DNA of 14,122 bases from Gemmatimonadota bacterium (GTDB lineage: Bacteria > Gemmatimonadota > Gemmatimonadetes > Gemmatimonadales > Gemmatimonadaceae): positions 1 through 14,122 of the forward strand of contig JAQBQC010000147.1 in assembly GCA_028287205.1 (NCBI GenBank). The letters run 5' to 3'. The translations under genes were made by a program, and so were the position numbers. Positions within the stretch are counted from its first letter, which is position 1. Each line of letters begins with the position of its first letter. This document shows, piece by piece, positions 14,077 to 14,122 of the stretch. Below the pieces are notes generated by a model. That model was not told the DNA's origin, made no database searches, and saw only the letters and a list, made by a program, of their open reading frames with translations.

Positions 14077-14122
14077 GAAATATTGAGACGGTTTGAAGCG
14101 GTAACTCAATGGAAAATATAGT

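Noticed and set aside
14080..14109. TTGAGT/CAATAT as the erpA promoter on the - strand
   Set aside because: The spacing is 18 nt, but transcription would start inside the ribosome binding site, too close to the start codon. TATATT at 14120-14115 is a better -10 candidate, with its -35 outside the window.

Overview
The window is high-GC and almost fully coding. It comes from a bacterium with an outer membrane: it carries two TonB energy transducers and an ExbB/ExbD/ExbD motor. The ErpA-type Fe-S carrier, the divergent proton pyrophosphatase and the gene style would suit Gemmatimonadota or a similar soil or aquatic phylum. That placement is inference; nothing here is decisive.

Layout. Positions 1-9985 are all on the + strand. 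First comes the 3' end of a tonB gene, then exbB, exbD and a second exbD, closed by a perfect 12-bp stem plus T-run terminator (1983-2024). A second, unusual TonB follows, with a proline block and then a glycine-rich linker. Next are an LAT-type APC amino-acid permease (3060-4559), a membrane-bound proton-pumping pyrophosphatase (4658-7135) with its own strong terminator (7145-7188), a CAT-type APC permease (7210-8715), and a GltP-like dicarboxylic amino-acid symporter (8708-9985) that overlaps the permease by 8 nt. From 9986 onward every gene is on the - strand: an SDR oxidoreductase (10008-10757), a BadF/NAGK-family sugar kinase (11098-12033) coupled by an ATGA overlap to a sodium:solute symporter (12030-13568), and an ErpA-like A-type Fe-S carrier (13711-14067).

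Function. The left part converts proton motive force into outer-membrane import (TonB/ExbBD). The centre pairs a PPi-driven proton pump with three amino-acid transporters, which may draw on the same gradient. The right part looks like uptake and phosphorylation of an amino sugar, possibly from cell-wall recycling.

Non-coding structure. The only gene-free stretch over 300 nt is 10770-11097. It holds an operator-like palindrome set between candidate -35 and -10 elements of the SDR gene, and a long imperfect inverted repeat of about 190 bp whose core arms match at 28 of 31 positions. The gap 13569-13710 also holds nested hairpins. I see no mobile element, CRISPR array, tRNA or rRNA. I did not find a clearly new multi-gene system. 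The most unusual items are the long palindrome and the divergent pyrophosphatase.
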